A stretch of 7,525 bases of DNA from CBDUBU01 sp965365465 (GTDB lineage: Bacteria > Bacteroidota > Rhodothermia > Rhodothermales > DASSAV01): positions 1 through 7,525 of the forward strand of contig CBDUBU010000201.1 in the NCBI GenBank assembly GCA_965365465.1. The letters are read 5' to 3'. Position numbers and translations under genes: made by a program. Shown in pieces: positions 6,927-7,525 of the stretch (positions are counted from its first letter, which is position 1; each line of letters opens with the position of its first letter). A model generated the notes under the pieces. That model was given only the letters and a program-made list of their open reading frames with translations. It was not told the origin of the DNA and ran no database searches.

Positions 6927-7446
6927 GGCGGTCGAGGCGCTCTTTTGCCGCCACGAACTGAGCCTGCGCGGAGGCAAGGTATGTGCGCATCTCATCGACA
7001 TAGCCGTCGGCGGAGGCCGACCACACCCGGTTCAGGTGGCGCTCTCCGGTGGCGAAATGGTTCATCACGTCGGCGTACGCCTGTAGCCCGTACAGGTGCG
7101 AGATGCCTTCGCGGGCGTCCGCAAACGCCATGAGGTCGTCCACCAGCAGCGTCTCGATGCGATTCGGAACGTCATAGGGATTGATCGAATCTTTCTCGCG
7201 GTTGAGCAGCGCCATGTTATCGACGATCCGGGACAGGCTGCCCTCCACTTCCTTGATGGTGGCGACATGGCCGCCCTGGGCTTGAACGAGACGGCGCGCG
7301 CCGAGACGAACCAGCACGATCCCGACCACACCGACGGCCAGTCCGCCTGCGAAAAGCGTCCATTGCACCAGGCGCTCATCCAGCACGGCAGCAAGCGAGC
7401 CGGCAAGAAACCCGGCGGTGATCAGCAGATATCCGATGTTTTTCAT
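6898..7446 (-). CDS. Small membrane protein of unknown function, two N-terminal transmembrane helices
   Basis: I do not recognise a named family. The 182-residue product has two hydrophobic helices at about residues 4-21 and 28-48, joined by a short acidic turn (LDERLVQ). The RLGARR end of the second helix would keep the remainder in the cytoplasm by the positive-inside rule. Residues about 55-175 are polar and mostly helical, with conserved-looking stretches such as DSINPYDVPNRIETLL (86-101) and HLNRVWSASADGYVDEM (137-153), and a likely coiled-coil end (SAQAQFVAAKERLDRL). A strong ribosome site GGAGGG (7460-7455) lies within the upstream gene, nine bases from the ATG after GGAGG. The start overlaps that gene's stop as ATGA, so the two are probably translated together, and the protein may be a partner of the transporter-like upstream product. 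Its 3' end overlaps the hydrolase gene by 29 bases. Confidence 0.8.
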   Translation of the reverse strand: MKNIGYLLITAGFLAGSLAAVLDERLVQWTLFAGGLAVGVVGIVLVRLGARRLVQAQGGHVATIKEVEGSLSRIVDNMALLNREKDSINPYDVPNRIETLLVDDLMAFADAREGISHLYGLQAYADVMNHFATGERHLNRVWSASADGYVDEMRTYLASAQAQFVAAKERLDRLKASASLPV

Positions 7447-7525
7447 GAACCCAACCCTCCGGCGATAACGTAGTAAAGCGCAAATCCGACCCCCACGAGG
7501 GCTTCTCCCACGATCAATCCGGCTG
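7443..7525 (-). CDS. C-terminal end of a membrane protein, probably an OPT-family transporter
   Basis: Only the last 26 codons are inside the window, ending with TGA at 7445-7443. The first complete codon on the minus strand begins at 7523. The peptide starts AGLIVGEALVGVGFALYYVI and ends AGGLGS: a hydrophobic helix rich in small residues. The GLI.GEAL.GV pattern resembles the last membrane helix of OPT (oligopeptide/iron-siderophore) family transporters as I remember them, but 26 residues cannot settle this. The stop shares ATGA with the start of the downstream membrane protein gene, and that gene's ribosome site lies inside this coding end, so this is a genuine reading frame and not spacer. 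Confidence 0.6.
   Translation of the reverse strand, partial: AGLIVGEALVGVGFALYYVIAGGLGS

Overview
The window is high-GC bacterial chromosomal DNA with ordinary housekeeping genes on both strands. The L21 protein (start MYAIVEIAGKQF, late KRRKRYKVKNGHRQ) resembles Bacteroidota and related lineages. With the high GC content this suggests a Rhodothermota-like or other GC-rich relative of Bacteroidota. That placement is inference from remembered family sequences, not a search.

Bases 1-4128 (+ strand) are a three-gene glycan-assembly block. It holds the 3' end of a DegT/DnrJ/EryC1-type sugar aminotransferase, a 748-residue fusion of two GT-A glycosyltransferases with a TPR-like tail, and a GT4 glycosyltransferase with a TPR-like N-terminus. 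The first two genes overlap by one base. The third follows after 67 bases. The block probably makes an amino-sugar-containing surface polysaccharide, LPS part or glycoprotein glycan.

Bases 4133-6140 (- strand) hold rplU (L21) and rpmA (L27), a good intrinsic terminator, and then a kynureninase-family PLP enzyme that runs tail-to-tail into the glycosyltransferase block with a four-base gap. A sigma-70-like promoter for rplU lies in the divergent spacer at about 6141-6251.

Bases 6252-6926 (+ strand) encode a FAHD1/YcgM-type fumarylacetoacetate hydrolase family enzyme with all expected metal and catalytic residues. It overlaps by 29 bases, tail to tail, a 182-residue two-helix membrane protein of unknown function on the - strand. 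That gene is joined by an ATGA overlap to the last codons of an upstream membrane protein at the window edge. The edge protein's C-terminus looks like that of an OPT-family transporter.

I see no RNA genes, CRISPR array, insertion sequence, attachment site or phage gene. No clearly new system is visible. The best leads are the double-glycosyltransferase fusion, the kynureninase-like enzyme with a non-canonical residue before its lysine, and the transporter-coupled membrane protein.
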